64,000 bases of DNA from Myxococcales bacterium (GTDB lineage: Bacteria > Myxococcota_A > Polyangia > Polyangiales > Polyangiaceae), in assembly GCA_025355005.1 (NCBI GenBank), contig JANXLV010000338.1:1-64000 (forward strand), written 5' to 3'. The notes under the pieces were generated by a model that saw nothing but the letters and a program-made list of their open reading frames with translations, made no database searches and was not told the DNA's origin. The first letter of the stretch is position 1. Each line of letters starts with the position of its first letter. Both the position numbers and the translations under genes were made by a program. Below, in pieces: positions 57,466-64,000 of the stretch.

Positions 57466-57605
57466 AGCATCGCCTCGAACCGTGGGGCATCCCGGGAGGC
57501 TTCGTTTTGGCCTGCGCGCGGTGCTCACGGACGGAAGTCCGTTCCGCGCCGTGCTCGTCCAAAGCCTCGCCTGCCGGGCGCCTCCGGTCCGATGCGACGC
57601 TGTTT
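57466..57605. repeat. Dispersed ~140-bp element, copy 3
   Basis: It begins agcatcgcct four bases after the CD225-like stop and ends gatgcgacgctgttt just before the terminator. It aligns throughout with 37530-37668. Its core 57516-57557 has the hairpin acggac-ggaa-gtccgt (57527-57542). It lies in the 3' region of the plus-strand transcript and in the gap between convergent genes. Confidence 0.85.
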
Positions 57606-57623
57606 CCCCTTTTGCGCGTGAGA

Positions 57624-57663
57624 CCCGTTCGGGAGATCATTCTCTCGGACGGGTTTTGCTTTT
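57624..57663 (+). terminator. Rho-independent terminator of the CD225-like gene
   Basis: A 13-bp stem (cccgttcgggaga pairing with tctctcggacggg, two G-U pairs), a 4-nt loop and the tail ttttgctttt form the strongest intrinsic terminator of the window. The dispersed element is between the gene and this terminator and would be in the transcript. Confidence 0.9.
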
Positions 57664-57668
57664 GAGGC

Positions 57669-60581
57669 TCACGTGATCGCGTTCCAGACGGTGCGGATTT
57701 CTTTGGTCACAGCGAGGTAGCGCCGGAGCAGGCCTTCTTGTGCGGTGCCGCGTGGGCCGTCGCGCATGCCCATTCGTCTTGCGAGGAGGGTGAGGCCGAA
57801 GGCGCCTTCGTCGAGCAGCGTATTGCTCGTGCCGGAAAGCACGCGCAGGCGTTGTTCGAGGCGACGGAGAAAGATGTATCCTTCACGCATCGTCCCCGCG
57901 GCCAGCGCCTCCATGTAGCCGCACGCCTCGAGCGCGAAGAGCGCGTTCTCGGTGTCCGTGGTGCGCACGCGCGGATCCTTGCCGTGCTTCATCTGCAGGT
58001 ACTGCACCGCGAACTCCACGTCCGTGATGCCGCCGTGCCCCAGCTTCAAATCGTAGCGCGCGCGTCCCTTCAGCTGACGTTCGCCTGCCAGCTCCAGCTC
58101 CATGCGCTGGCGCATCTCTGCGATCTTCTCCTTCGGCGGCGCGCCTCCTTCGTACGCCACCCGATGTGCGACCTCGAGCACGCGCGCGCCCAGCTGCGCG
58201 TCGCCGGCCGCGAACCGCGCCTTGAGGAGCGCTTGCCGCTCCCAGTCCTCCGCTCTTCCAACCTGGCCACCCAGGCCGTGATACCGCGCGAACGCATCCA
58301 CCGACACGACGAGGAGGCCCTGGTTTCCGGAGGGGCGCAGCCGCGCATCGAGCTCGTAGCCCGGGCCATCCCCATGTGGCGCACCCAGGAGACGCATCAC
58401 GCGCTGGGCGCTCCGCACGTACGCCTCGGCCTGCTCCTCCTCGCCTTCGTACACGAAGAAGAGATCCAGATCCGACCCATAACCAAGCTCGCGTCCGCCG
58501 AGCTTGCCCATCGCGATCACCGCGAGGCCGCCACCGAGCCCTCGCTCCGCAAGCGCCGCCGCCGTCGCGCGTTCCAGTGTCGCATCTGCGAGCTCGGACA
58601 GCACGAACGCCGCCTCGCGTGTGGTGAGCTCGCCGCCCAGGTCCGCGAGGCCCACCTCCAGCATCACGCGGCTCTTCGCGCGGCGCAGCGCGGTGACCAA
58701 CGTGTCGATCTGATCATCCTCCGCGGATGCCGCGGCGCCTCGCGCTGCCAGCTCCTCCTCCAGTGCCGCGCGCGCATCGCCGGGGCCGGGCGCGCGCCGC
58801 AGGAAGAGCAGGCGATCCATCAGCTCCGGCTGCGCCAGGAGGGACTCCGCCAGGAACGAGCTCGCGCCGAAGAGGCTCACCACGCGTCGCGTCGCGCGCC
58901 CATCCGTTGCCAGCGCGCGCGCATAGATGCTCGGCGTGACGAGCCGCGCGAAGAAGCTCGTGAGCAGGCGTGCGGCCTGTTCCGGATCCGCCGCGTCGGA
59001 GATCGCGAGCAGCAGGTTCTCTGCAAACCCCGGGAACGAGTCCCGCGTCTTCGGTCCGAGCGGAAAATCCGGCCTTCGCGCGAGCACCACGAGGTGCCGT
59101 CCGAGGTCCGGGCCTGCGGCCTCACGCATGCCGGCTGGAAGCGCCGCGAGGACCGCGGCCTCGTCGTGCTCATCCAGCGCCGCGAAGAGCTTCTGGATCG
59201 AAAGGTCAGGCGGCGCGTCCTCCGCGAGCGACAGAGAGGCGAGGAGCTTCGAGATGGTGCCGCGCACGCGCTCGGTCTCCCGCGCGAGCGCCGCGCCGTC
59301 GGCGAGGCCCACGGAGCGGGCCACCACGTCCACGATCTCCGGACCGGGAAACTCGTGCGTCTGGCGCATGGTTGCAAACTGCACGCGATGCTCCAGGCGG
59401 CGGAGGAACACGTAGCCCTCGATCAGCGTGCGCATCTCGCGCTCGGTCACGAAGCCGCGCGAGCGCAGCCTGCGCACGGCTTCGAGCGTGTTCTGCTTCC
59501 GCAGCTCCTCGTCACGACCGCCCCAGATGAGCTGCAGCGACTGTACGAAGAACTCGGCCTCGCGAATGCCGCCCGAGCCGAGCTTCAGATCCGTCTCCGG
59601 TGCGCCCTCCGCGCGTGCGCGCACGACCAGCTCGGTGAGCTCGCGTGCGATGTGCGGATTCACCTCGCGCCGCCACACGAACGGATGCAGGGCAGCGAGC
59701 GCGCGCATGCCGAACGCAAGATCTCCGGCGACAGGCCGCGCGCGCAGCAGCGCCGCACGCTCCCACGTGCGCCCCCACGTCTCGTAGTAGCGCTCGAGCG
59801 CGCCAAGCGAGTTGACCAGCGGGCCGCGTGTTCCCTCCGGCCGGAGCCGCATGTCCACGCGCCAGACGATCCCGTCGTCCGTCACCTCTTCCAGCGTACC
59901 GACCATGCGCTGCGTCGTTCGCGTCATGAGCTCGTGCACGGACAGGTCCGTGGCGCCCGCTGTCTCGTGGACGACCGTGCCGTCGTCGCTCTCGTAGACG
60001 ACGAGCAGGTCCACGTCGCTCCCCGCGTTCAGTTCACGGCCACCGAGCTTTCCCATGCCGATGACCGAGAGCCCGATCGGCGTGCCCTCAGGGGAGATCG
60101 GGCGGCCGAACCGCTTCTCGGCCCAGAGGCGCGCCTCGGACACGGCGACCTCGATGCACACCTCCGCGAGATCGGCGAGCTCACGCGCGGTGGTGTCCAC
60201 ATCCACGTCTGCATAGAGCAGCTCGCGCAGCGCGACGCGCGTCTTCTCCCGCGCCGCAAACTCTCGAAGGCGCTTCTGGACCAGCGCCGCGTTCTCCAGA
60301 TCCGACAGCTGCGAGAAGAAAGCCTTCTTGTAGGTGCGAAGATCGCGCGCGATCTTCGTGCCTCGTGCGAGCTTCTCCAGATCAAGGGCCTTGGTGGTCC
60401 GTGCGAGCTCGGGATACGCGCAGGTGATCAGCGCGCCCAGGTCCCTGGCGTCGTCCGTGACGGAGGCCGCATCTGCACGCGAGAGAAATCGCGCGCGGTA
60501 GCTCTCCGCGTCTGCTCCAGCCAGCGTCGTGAGCAGACGCACGGCCGGCTTCGGCGCGCCCCTGTCAGAAGCTCGGACCAT
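57669..60581 (-). CDS. glnE: Bifunctional glutamine synthetase adenylyltransferase/deadenylase
   Basis: 970 aa, near the usual size. It adds AMP to and removes AMP from glutamine synthetase. Two nucleotidyltransferase domains are seen: deadenylase GMGKLGGRELNAGSDVDLLV (~residues 175-195) and adenylylase AMGKLGGRELGYGSDLDLFF (~690-710), each with the paired Asp (DVD, DLD). The linker regions have the family phrases FLRRLEHRVQF and FLRRLEQRLRV. No glnA is near. Its start overlaps the end of the CPBP gene by 17 bp, so they are co-transcribed. Confidence 0.96.
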   Translation of the reverse strand: MVRASDRGAPKPAVRLLTTLAGADAESYRARFLSRADAASVTDDARDLGALITCAYPELARTTKALDLEKLARGTKIARDLRTYKKAFFSQLSDLENAALVQKRLREFAAREKTRVALRELLYADVDVDTTARELADLAEVCIEVAVSEARLWAEKRFGRPISPEGTPIGLSVIGMGKLGGRELNAGSDVDLLVVYESDDGTVVHETAGATDLSVHELMTRTTQRMVGTLEEVTDDGIVWRVDMRLRPEGTRGPLVNSLGALERYYETWGRTWERAALLRARPVAGDLAFGMRALAALHPFVWRREVNPHIARELTELVVRARAEGAPETDLKLGSGGIREAEFFVQSLQLIWGGRDEELRKQNTLEAVRRLRSRGFVTEREMRTLIEGYVFLRRLEHRVQFATMRQTHEFPGPEIVDVVARSVGLADGAALARETERVRGTISKLLASLSLAEDAPPDLSIQKLFAALDEHDEAAVLAALPAGMREAAGPDLGRHLVVLARRPDFPLGPKTRDSFPGFAENLLLAISDAADPEQAARLLTSFFARLVTPSIYARALATDGRATRRVVSLFGASSFLAESLLAQPELMDRLLFLRRAPGPGDARAALEEELAARGAAASAEDDQIDTLVTALRRAKSRVMLEVGLADLGGELTTREAAFVLSELADATLERATAAALAERGLGGGLAVIAMGKLGGRELGYGSDLDLFFVYEGEEEQAEAYVRSAQRVMRLLGAPHGDGPGYELDARLRPSGNQGLLVVSVDAFARYHGLGGQVGRAEDWERQALLKARFAAGDAQLGARVLEVAHRVAYEGGAPPKEKIAEMRQRMELELAGERQLKGRARYDLKLGHGGITDVEFAVQYLQMKHGKDPRVRTTDTENALFALEACGYMEALAAGTMREGYIFLRRLEQRLRVLSGTSNTLLDEGAFGLTLLARRMGMRDGPRGTAQEGLLRRYLAVTKEIRTVWNAIT

Positions 60582-61257
60582 AGAGCCGGAACATCATGAT
60601 CACGCACCAGTCGACGAGAGCGTGGGAGATGATCGCTGGCCACAGGCGCCCCCAGCGCCGCGTCATGTAGCCCCAAACGAGGCCCGCACCAAGCGCTGCC
60701 GCCGGAAGCAACGGGTTCCAGCCGGCCCCGGTGCGGAGCGCGATCGCCGTGGGCAGCTGCGCGGCCGCGAAGAGCACCGCGCTGTAGATCCACGCGCGAC
60801 GAGAGCCGAGCATTCCCTCGAGGAGCGCCGGCACCACGCCGCGAAAGACCAGCTCTTCGGCGATCGCTGCGAGCGCCATGGCCACCACGACGGCAGGCAC
60901 GTGGTCCTTCAAGATCTTCGGGTCGCCGATCTGCAGGTACACGCGGAGCAGCCAGCTTGCGCGGCTCGAGGTGAGCGGCATGAAGAAGTGCGTTGCCGCA
61001 AAGGCCGTGGCGAAGATGCCCAGCGCGGCGAGGAACCCGCGCGTGAAGTCACCAGGGCGGAACGTCACCAGCGGAATGAGGAGCTCTTCGCGATGTAGCA
61101 GGTACGCGCCGACGATCCCGACGGCCAGCGTGGGCCCGACACCGAGGAGCGCCACGCGTACCGTGCCTGCGATCTCCTCGCTGCAGGCGAGGTAGCTGGC
61201 GATGGCGACAACCACCACCGTGAATCCGACGAAGCCGAGGTTCCTGAAGCGATCCAT
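60565..61257 (-). CDS. CPBP family intramembrane metalloprotease
   Basis: About 230 aa from the ATG at 61257; the 61329 start would run into the kinase gene's end. It is polytopic, with EELVFRGVVPALLEG (Glu-Glu and Arg), QLPT after a short helix and SHALVDWCVIM (His and Asp/Asn place), the Abi/CPBP motif set. The substrate is unknown. It follows the kinase gene by 13 bp and overlaps glnE by 17 bp, so kinase, protease and glnE share a transcript. Confidence 0.85.
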   Translation of the reverse strand: MDRFRNLGFVGFTVVVVAIASYLACSEEIAGTVRVALLGVGPTLAVGIVGAYLLHREELLIPLVTFRPGDFTRGFLAALGIFATAFAATHFFMPLTSSRASWLLRVYLQIGDPKILKDHVPAVVVAMALAAIAEELVFRGVVPALLEGMLGSRRAWIYSAVLFAAAQLPTAIALRTGAGWNPLLPAAALGAGLVWGYMTRRWGRLWPAIISHALVDWCVIMMFRLYGPSF

Positions 61258-61270
61258 CAAAGCGTCCGAT

Positions 61271-63307
61271 TCACTGCCACACGATGATCTTGGCCGCGAG
61301 CAGCAGCTCCACGGCGCGGAGCACATCACCCGCGCCCACCTGGCCAGGCTTCACGATCGAGAGCAGCAGATCGCGAAGCGACACCGCCCTGACCGTGCCG
61401 ATGATCACCGACTGGACGACGGGCGGCCAGACCAGGTTCTCCGCGAGTGGATTCCTGGGCGTCGGGAGCAGCGTGCGATCCAGATGCGTGCGATAGCGCT
61501 CCACAGGCGAGTCGGTGGGCTCGCGCGCCTCCAGCCCAGCGAGGATGAGCGTGGGCAGCTCCTGATCGAGCGGGAACTCCACGTGCGGCGCCTGCTGACC
61601 GCGGTAGAAGGTGATCTTGCCCTGCTTCCAGAGGAAGAGGTCGGTCACGCGATCGCGCCCCTGCTCGCGGATCGCGCGGAAGATGTCCACGGGCCCAACG
61701 AGGCCGAGCGAGATGAGCGTGTCGCCCATGCGGCCGCCGTAGCGCGGGAGGACGGCGAGCGCGAGATCCAGCTCCTCGCGCGCGAGCTTGCCGCGGCGGA
61801 CCAGGTACTCACCGAGGAGCTCGCTCGCGTTGCTGGATGCGACGTGATGGAGCTTGCCGCCAACGAAGTAGAGCTCCTTGCGTGCGGCGTCGCCGTGGTC
61901 GTCGCGTGCGCGCTCTGCGAAGAGGACGCCGGTCTCGCGGTTCAGAAAGACGCGGACGAGCACGTCGGCCATGCGGCCGCTTCCGTCGCCCCCTGCGCCC
62001 AGGTCGTCGAGGAAGTCCGGCGCGCCAGGGCCCGACACTTCGTTGGTGGTCGCGCCGCCCGCGGTGACCGGCGGGAGGAAGCGCGCGAGGTCCTCGATGT
62101 CGGCGAGGTCCTTCATGGGCGCGCCCATGTACGCGACCTTGTCGCCGCGACCGATGGTGCCGGTCGCGAGCGCCTCCATCAGACGCGCAAACGTCCACGG
62201 TCCGTGGCGCACGCCTTGTGTCGTCTCCACGAACGACGGAAGGAGACCGTACTCGCCGGTCTTCTGCTCGTCCTCGTCGTCGTCACCGGCGACGGCATCC
62301 GGTGGGTGAATGCTGGAGGGCGGCGCGCCGGAGCGCGGGTCCTCCGCGTTGACGGCGAGCATGGAGTCCGTGGACGTGAGCTTCTGCACGCGGCGCACGT
62401 GATCGGCGAGGTCGGCGCGGGCCACCGAACCACTCGCGGCGAAGGGCGCGAGCATGGAGGCAAACTCCGCTGCGTCCTTGTAGCGGTTCGTCGGCTCGCG
62501 AGAGAGCGCGCGCTCCACCACCTCGTAGAGGCCGGCGGGGAGCTTGCCGCGCACCTCGGCGAGCGCGCCGATATTGCAGTCGCGAATGGCGAGCAGCACG
62601 GCGAGCTGTCCGCTGCCCGGAAATAGCGGCTTCCCGAGCAGCATCTCCGCGAGCACGGTGGCGAGGCTGAAGAGGTCTGCGCGCTGGTCCGCAGTCTCAC
62701 CGGCGACCTGCTCGGGTGCGAGGTAGGCGAACTTGCCCTTGATGACCTGGCCCTGCTCGCTGCGAAGCGTGATGCGCGAGAGCGACCGCGCGATGCCGAA
62801 GTCGCCGAGCTTCACGTGCCCGTCTTTCGCCAGGTAGATGTTGGAGGGCGAGATATCGCGATGGACGATGGTGAGCTCGCCGCCCTCTGGATCCTTCGCC
62901 GCGTGCACGGAGGTGAGCGCGCGCAGCACCTCCTGTGCGATCCACACGGCCACGCCCACGGGCAGGAGCAGGCTGTCCTGGCGCATGCGGCGCAGGAGGC
63001 GGTAGCCGTCCACGCCGTCCACGTATTCCATGGCCAGATACGGCTCGCCGCTGTCGTCCACGCCGGCGCGGAAGACCTTCACGACGTTCTCGTGGCGGAT
63101 CGACTGGTGGAGCTTCGCCTCGCGCTCGAACATGGTCCGACCCTGGGCGTCGCGCGCGAAGTGCGGCAGAAGCCGCTTCACGATCACGCGCGCGGGCATG
63201 CTCGCGTCTGCTTCGATGGGCCGGGCGAGGTAGACCTCGGCCGTACCGCCGACAGCGATGCGCGCATCCAGGTAGAAGGGGCCGAATCGGTTCGAGGGGA
63301 GGGTCAT
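61271..63307 (-). CDS. Ser/Thr protein kinase with GYF-like and DUF4388 domains
   Basis: About 678 aa from the ATG at 63307; the frame up to 63559 overlaps the divergent lipoprotein gene. The kinase (~8-285) has IAVGGTAEVYLARP, VIVKRLLPH, HRDISPSNIYL (HRD kept, Ser for the usual Lys), DFGIARS and KFAYLAPEQVAG. A GYF-like part reads GPWTFARLMEALATGTIGRG. The final ~200 residues resemble the DUF4388/PATAN domain (ELYFVGGKLHHVASSNASEL, LGLVGPVDIFRAIREQG). The His-Arg-Asp-Ile-Ser loop may change metal or substrate handling. It is first in a unit with CPBP and glnE. Confidence 0.88.
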   Translation of the reverse strand: MTLPSNRFGPFYLDARIAVGGTAEVYLARPIEADASMPARVIVKRLLPHFARDAQGRTMFEREAKLHQSIRHENVVKVFRAGVDDSGEPYLAMEYVDGVDGYRLLRRMRQDSLLLPVGVAVWIAQEVLRALTSVHAAKDPEGGELTIVHRDISPSNIYLAKDGHVKLGDFGIARSLSRITLRSEQGQVIKGKFAYLAPEQVAGETADQRADLFSLATVLAEMLLGKPLFPGSGQLAVLLAIRDCNIGALAEVRGKLPAGLYEVVERALSREPTNRYKDAAEFASMLAPFAASGSVARADLADHVRRVQKLTSTDSMLAVNAEDPRSGAPPSSIHPPDAVAGDDDEDEQKTGEYGLLPSFVETTQGVRHGPWTFARLMEALATGTIGRGDKVAYMGAPMKDLADIEDLARFLPPVTAGGATTNEVSGPGAPDFLDDLGAGGDGSGRMADVLVRVFLNRETGVLFAERARDDHGDAARKELYFVGGKLHHVASSNASELLGEYLVRRGKLAREELDLALAVLPRYGGRMGDTLISLGLVGPVDIFRAIREQGRDRVTDLFLWKQGKITFYRGQQAPHVEFPLDQELPTLILAGLEAREPTDSPVERYRTHLDRTLLPTPRNPLAENLVWPPVVQSVIIGTVRAVSLRDLLLSIVKPGQVGAGDVLRAVELLLAAKIIVWQ

Positions 63308-63392
63308 CGGACGGACGAGCGACCCCACTTCACTTAGCAAAGAACGGTCTCGTTTACGAGGCACGGAAATCGTCTTATACAACACTCGAATC

Positions 63393-64000
63393 GTGGTTCC
63401 CGAACGCGCACACCGCTCCATCTGGGCCCTCTCGGCCCTCTCGCTCTGCTCCGCCTTGTCGTTCGCCGCGTGTGAGGGCTGCAAGGGCGGCGGCTCGGTC
63501 GGGACCAACACGCCCAATGGCAACGGCCAGAATGCCACGCAGGACAGCGGGCGCCCCACGCTGCGGCTCTACCTGGTGTCGAACCTCGCGGGCGCCCTCG
63601 AGCCATGCGGATGCGTGAAGGACCAGCTCGGCGGGTTCGATCACTTTGCAGCGCTGGTGGAGAAGGAGCGGGGCGGCGCGGACGCGACCGCTGTCCTCAC
63701 CGCAGGGCCGACGTTCTTCATGGATCCGGATCTCACGCCCGACAAGAAGGCGCAGGACGTGACGCGCGCGGAGGCGCTCGCCGCCGCGCTGAAGCAGGTG
63801 GGGCTCGTGGCGCTCGCGCCCGCGAAGAACGACTACGCCGCAGGGAATGCCGAGCTCGACAAGCTCGTGACGCTGAGCGGCGGCTCCGCGCTGTTCGCGA
63901 ACCGCACCGCGCCTCCGTCGCCCGTCACCTCGCGCGTGTTCGAGGCGAAGGGCATCAAGGTTGGCGTGATCGGCGTGAGCGGCCTCTCTGCTGATTTCTC
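63393..64000 (+). CDS. UshA-like 5'-nucleotidase/metallophosphatase lipoprotein (3' end outside window)
   Basis: A frame opens at the GTG at 63393 and is still open at the window end, at least 202 residues. The N-terminus has a hydrophobic signal ending SLSFAAC-like (ALSFAACEGC), a lipobox. After a Gly/Asn linker comes LVSNLAGALEPCGCVKDQLG, the EPCGC-QLGG phrase of a group of UshA-related lipoproteins, and VALAPAKNDYAAG at the place of the metal-binding turn. The catalytic half is mostly beyond the window. It should hydrolyse phosphate esters in the periplasm. It is divergent from the kinase gene; 85 bp separate the starts. Confidence 0.72.
   Translation, partial: MVPERAHRSIWALSALSLCSALSFAACEGCKGGGSVGTNTPNGNGQNATQDSGRPTLRLYLVSNLAGALEPCGCVKDQLGGFDHFAALVEKERGGADATAVLTAGPTFFMDPDLTPDKKAQDVTRAEALAAALKQVGLVALAPAKNDYAAGNAELDKLVTLSGGSALFANRTAPPSPVTSRVFEAKGIKVGVIGVSGLSADF

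Overview
The window is high-GC, densely coded DNA from a Gram-negative bacterium. It looks like a myxobacterium-type deltaproteobacterium (Myxococcota, perhaps Polyangiales). That placement is inferred from four Hanks-type Ser/Thr kinases with unusual accessory domains, many lipoproteins with Ala/Gly/Asp-rich or Cys-rich linkers, an FHA protein fused to a CpaF-like module, HD-GYP and TPR proteins, MCE and SPFH envelope proteins, and extreme third-position GC. No rRNA, tRNA, CRISPR array, transposase, integrase or phage gene was seen. It reads as ordinary chromosome with a few odd elements.

Layout. 1-6.5 kb: exported small-domain proteins (DUF192, cyclophilin, PEBP), a polytopic GT-C-like protein, and an FHA/CpaF-like protein whose P-loop is destroyed. 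6.5-16.8 kb: a long minus-strand housekeeping run in the order DUF177 (yceD), rpmF, a large FabY-like ketoacyl synthase, two lipoproteins, fabD, fabG, acpP, fabF, rpiB, nrdR, ribD, def. The FabY-like enzyme sits where plsX-fabH is often found. 16.9-27.8 kb: envelope and exported genes, including an M15 peptidase, a FAD oxidoreductase, a beta-propeller/hexaheme cytochrome lipoprotein divergent from an 814-aa lipoprotein with Ca-loop-like repeats, a second GT-C-like protein and a GNAT acetyltransferase. 27.9-31.8 kb: a MarR-controlled catabolic operon (BKACE/DUF849 enzyme, enoyl-CoA hydratase, biotin-dependent carboxyltransferase) with a readable promoter and a palindromic operator. 31.8-45.3 kb: a kinase with SRPBCC and cyclase-like domains, a HARE-HTH/Mrr-like protein, SPFH and MCE proteins, an M23 peptidase, a second kinase and a TPR protein. 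45.4-57.5 kb: a Cys-rich propeller lipoprotein, lipB, guaB, a REC-GAF-HD-GYP regulator, a CPBP protease, a HExxH/propeller/outer-membrane-barrel lipoprotein behind a third kinase, a DUF2752 protein and a CD225-like membrane protein. 57.7-64 kb: glnE, a second CPBP protease, a fourth kinase, and the start of a UshA-like metallophosphatase lipoprotein cut by the window end.

The best non-coding signal is a dispersed intergenic element. Two copies of about 140 bp (37.5 and 57.5 kb) share a 42-bp core with a third copy at 8.87 kb. The core holds a 6-bp hairpin whose fourth base pair is different but still paired in all three copies, a compensatory pattern. Two intrinsic terminators, the marR promoter/operator and several short tandem duplications, two of them covering stop codons, are also annotated.
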